Shown piece after piece: positions 9,336-10,334 of a stretch of DNA of 10,334 nt. Position 1 is the first letter of the stretch. Each line of letters opens with the position of its first letter. The notes beneath the pieces are model-generated. The model was not told the origin of the DNA. It saw nothing but the letters and a program-made list of their open reading frames with translations, and ran no database searches. A program made the translations under genes and the position numbers. Source of the DNA: Hyphomicrobiales bacterium (GTDB lineage: Bacteria; Pseudomonadota; Alphaproteobacteria; Rhizobiales; Devosiaceae). The stretch lies in contig JAQGKB010000075.1 of the NCBI GenBank assembly GCA_028290345.1, positions 1-10,334 on the forward strand. The letters run 5' to 3'.

Positions 9336-9365
9336 ATTTTGGCGCGCCTCCGGGAGCGCCAAAAT
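9336..9365. terminator. Perfect 10-bp inverted repeat between pepN and the sensor gene
   Basis: ATTTTGGCGC (9336-9345) and GCGCCAAAAT (9356-9365) form a perfect 10-bp stem with a 10-nt loop. The GC-rich half of the stem is next to the loop and the A/T runs are at the base. With no T-run after the stem, it is not a textbook intrinsic terminator. It may end pepN transcription with A/T pairing at the stem base, or act as an operator for the downstream gene. Confidence 0.5.
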
Positions 9366-9457
9366 CGCTCTGGACAGTCACGCGGCAAGCGATTCAAAGT
9401 TCCGCCACAGGGCAAATCGGGCGGGGCAATTTCCCCATAAAATCAGTGGAGAATTTC
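9366..9457 (+). promoter_or_regulatory. Leader region of the sensor gene
   Basis: This noncoding segment must hold the leader of the sensor gene. A small GGGG/CCCC hairpin (9423-9426 and 9433-9436, loop CAATTT) sits 11 bp before the GGAGA ribosome binding site (9448-9452). TGGACA at 9371-9376 is a fair -35, but the -10 that follows (TCAAAG) is weak. No confident promoter is visible. Confidence 0.3.
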
Positions 9458-10334
9458 ATGCGGTCGACGGAGACATCCGGCGTCGGGGCTAACGGATTCG
9501 GCACGACAAAAATCGCAGTAGAAGCTAAAATTTCGACACTCTCCACCATCACCGCACCAGCGCGGCCGCTCTTCCGCAAGATATCCTCCGTCACCGTTGC
9601 CGTCACGCTGTGCGCCTTGCTAACGGTGGCACTGTTCATGATCGTCGATGCCGCCCGTACGTTCGAGGAGGCGCGGGTACGCCTCAACCTCATCAGTCGA
9701 TCGCTGGCCGGCGACCTGGGGTCGATGAAGGCCACCGAGGCCGGTTCCGCTCTTCTGCGTGCCGTGCCCGCCTACGATCCGCACCTCATCGCGTCGCTGC
9801 GCGACCACAGTGGACGCGTTATCGCAGCGAACGATGCGGCCGTGACGGACAGCATGGCAACGGTGGTCGAGTCCACACCGCTGGGAAGCCTCACCCTGCG
9901 ATATAGCACCGTCGACCTGTTCGCGGGTGTCTTGCTGCGCGGTCTTGCCGCCTTCGGCGCGGCACTGCTGCTCATCGCCGTCGTCGTCCAGCGCTGCGTG
10001 GGCCTGCACGACGCCATCGGCCAGCGCCGTTTTCGCGATATTGTCGCGACGGTCCCATTCGGCATGGCCTACTGGAACGACCGTGGCGAACTGCTGCACT
10101 GCAACGAGCAATACAGGGACCGGCTGCAAATGGATGCGGGCGACCGCCGCCCTGCCCTGAAATATCGCACCGCCATCAAACACCTGGCGCAAGGCGGCTT
10201 CACGCAGGTGATCAGCGACACCAAGGCCGGCCGCAACCTGGAACTGCGCCGCGACGATGGATCATGCCTGTTGGTCGACGAGCGGCCGCTACCCGAAGGC
10301 GGTTTCCTGACTCTCATTACCGATGTCACCGAGC
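9458..10334 (+). CDS. Membrane-bound PAS-domain sensor protein (probable histidine kinase), N-terminal part
   Basis: From the ATG at 9458 the frame stays open for 292 codons to the right edge. GGAGA at 9448-9452 supports the start, and the next in-frame Met (61) lies inside the first membrane helix. After a 43-residue polar cytoplasmic stretch come a helix at about 44-65, a short extracytoplasmic domain (66-153), a second helix at about 155-179 and a PAS-like domain from about 191. The PAS signs are RFRDIVATVPFGMAYWN (191-207), NEQY (216-219) and a strand ending TLITDVTE (285-292), the usual PAS C-terminal end before an output domain. This is the layout of an inner-membrane sensor that signals through a histidine kinase or a GGDEF/EAL output. 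The output lies outside the window, so kinase is the likelier guess, not shown. The ligand is unknown. Confidence 0.7.
   Translation, partial: MRSTETSGVGANGFGTTKIAVEAKISTLSTITAPARPLFRKISSVTVAVTLCALLTVALFMIVDAARTFEEARVRLNLISRSLAGDLGSMKATEAGSALLRAVPAYDPHLIASLRDHSGRVIAANDAAVTDSMATVVESTPLGSLTLRYSTVDLFAGVLLRGLAAFGAALLLIAVVVQRCVGLHDAIGQRRFRDIVATVPFGMAYWNDRGELLHCNEQYRDRLQMDAGDRRPALKYRTAIKHLAQGGFTQVISDTKAGRNLELRRDDGSCLLVDERPLPEGGFLTLITDVTE

Noticed and set aside
9620..10192. 190-codon minus-strand ORF opposite the sensor gene
   Set aside because: The plus frame from 9458 has a ribosome binding site, membrane helices and PAS-like motifs. The minus frame has none of these.

Overview
The window is GC-rich, densely coded bacterial chromosome. 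The palindromic repeat at 305-400 (GAGG-type stems around a CTTGA core), the style of the ABC exporters and the PepN sequence suggest an alphaproteobacterium, probably of the order Hyphomicrobiales (Devosia-like or rhizobial). This placement is inference from sequence style, not from a marker gene.

Layout. (1) 1-175, minus: the first 58 codons of a probable ClC-family chloride channel or transporter, cut by the left edge. (2) 176-444: an intergenic region with the ClC leader and a 96-bp imperfect inverted repeat. (3) 445-6405, minus: three consecutive half-size ABC exporters of 624, 619 and 630 aa, each an N-terminal six-helix membrane domain fused to a C-terminal ATPase. In transcription order they are ABC3 (6405-4513), ABC2 (4337-2478) and ABC1 (2319-445). 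The two gaps (175 and 158 bp) hold hairpins, a possible leader ORF and a weak promoter candidate. (4) 6406-6637: a 232-bp divergent promoter region. (5) 6638-9277, plus: a complete M1 aminopeptidase N (pepN). (6) 9278-9457: a noncoding gap with two dyad elements. (7) 9458 to the right edge, plus: the 5' part of a membrane-anchored PAS-domain sensor protein. It is open through the window edge, so a search for closed ORFs would miss it.

How the genes work together. The three ABC exporters look like products of tandem duplication. Their C-terminal ATPase halves are almost the same (95/105 and 92/105 identical residues in the final block, counted by hand), while the membrane halves are clearly diverged. 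All three keep every canonical ATPase motif, so none looks like the degenerate partner of a classical asymmetric heterodimer. Their substrate cannot be read from sequence. PepN is a cytosolic housekeeping peptidase transcribed away from the array. The sensor may signal through a kinase or a GGDEF/EAL output beyond the right edge.

I see no CRISPR array, transposase, phage gene, tRNA or rRNA, and no clearly new system. The items most worth a second look are the exporter triplet with its conserved ATPase tracts, the well-initiated small ORF overlapping the ABC2 start, the acidic tail unique to ABC3, and the dyads in the intergenic gaps.
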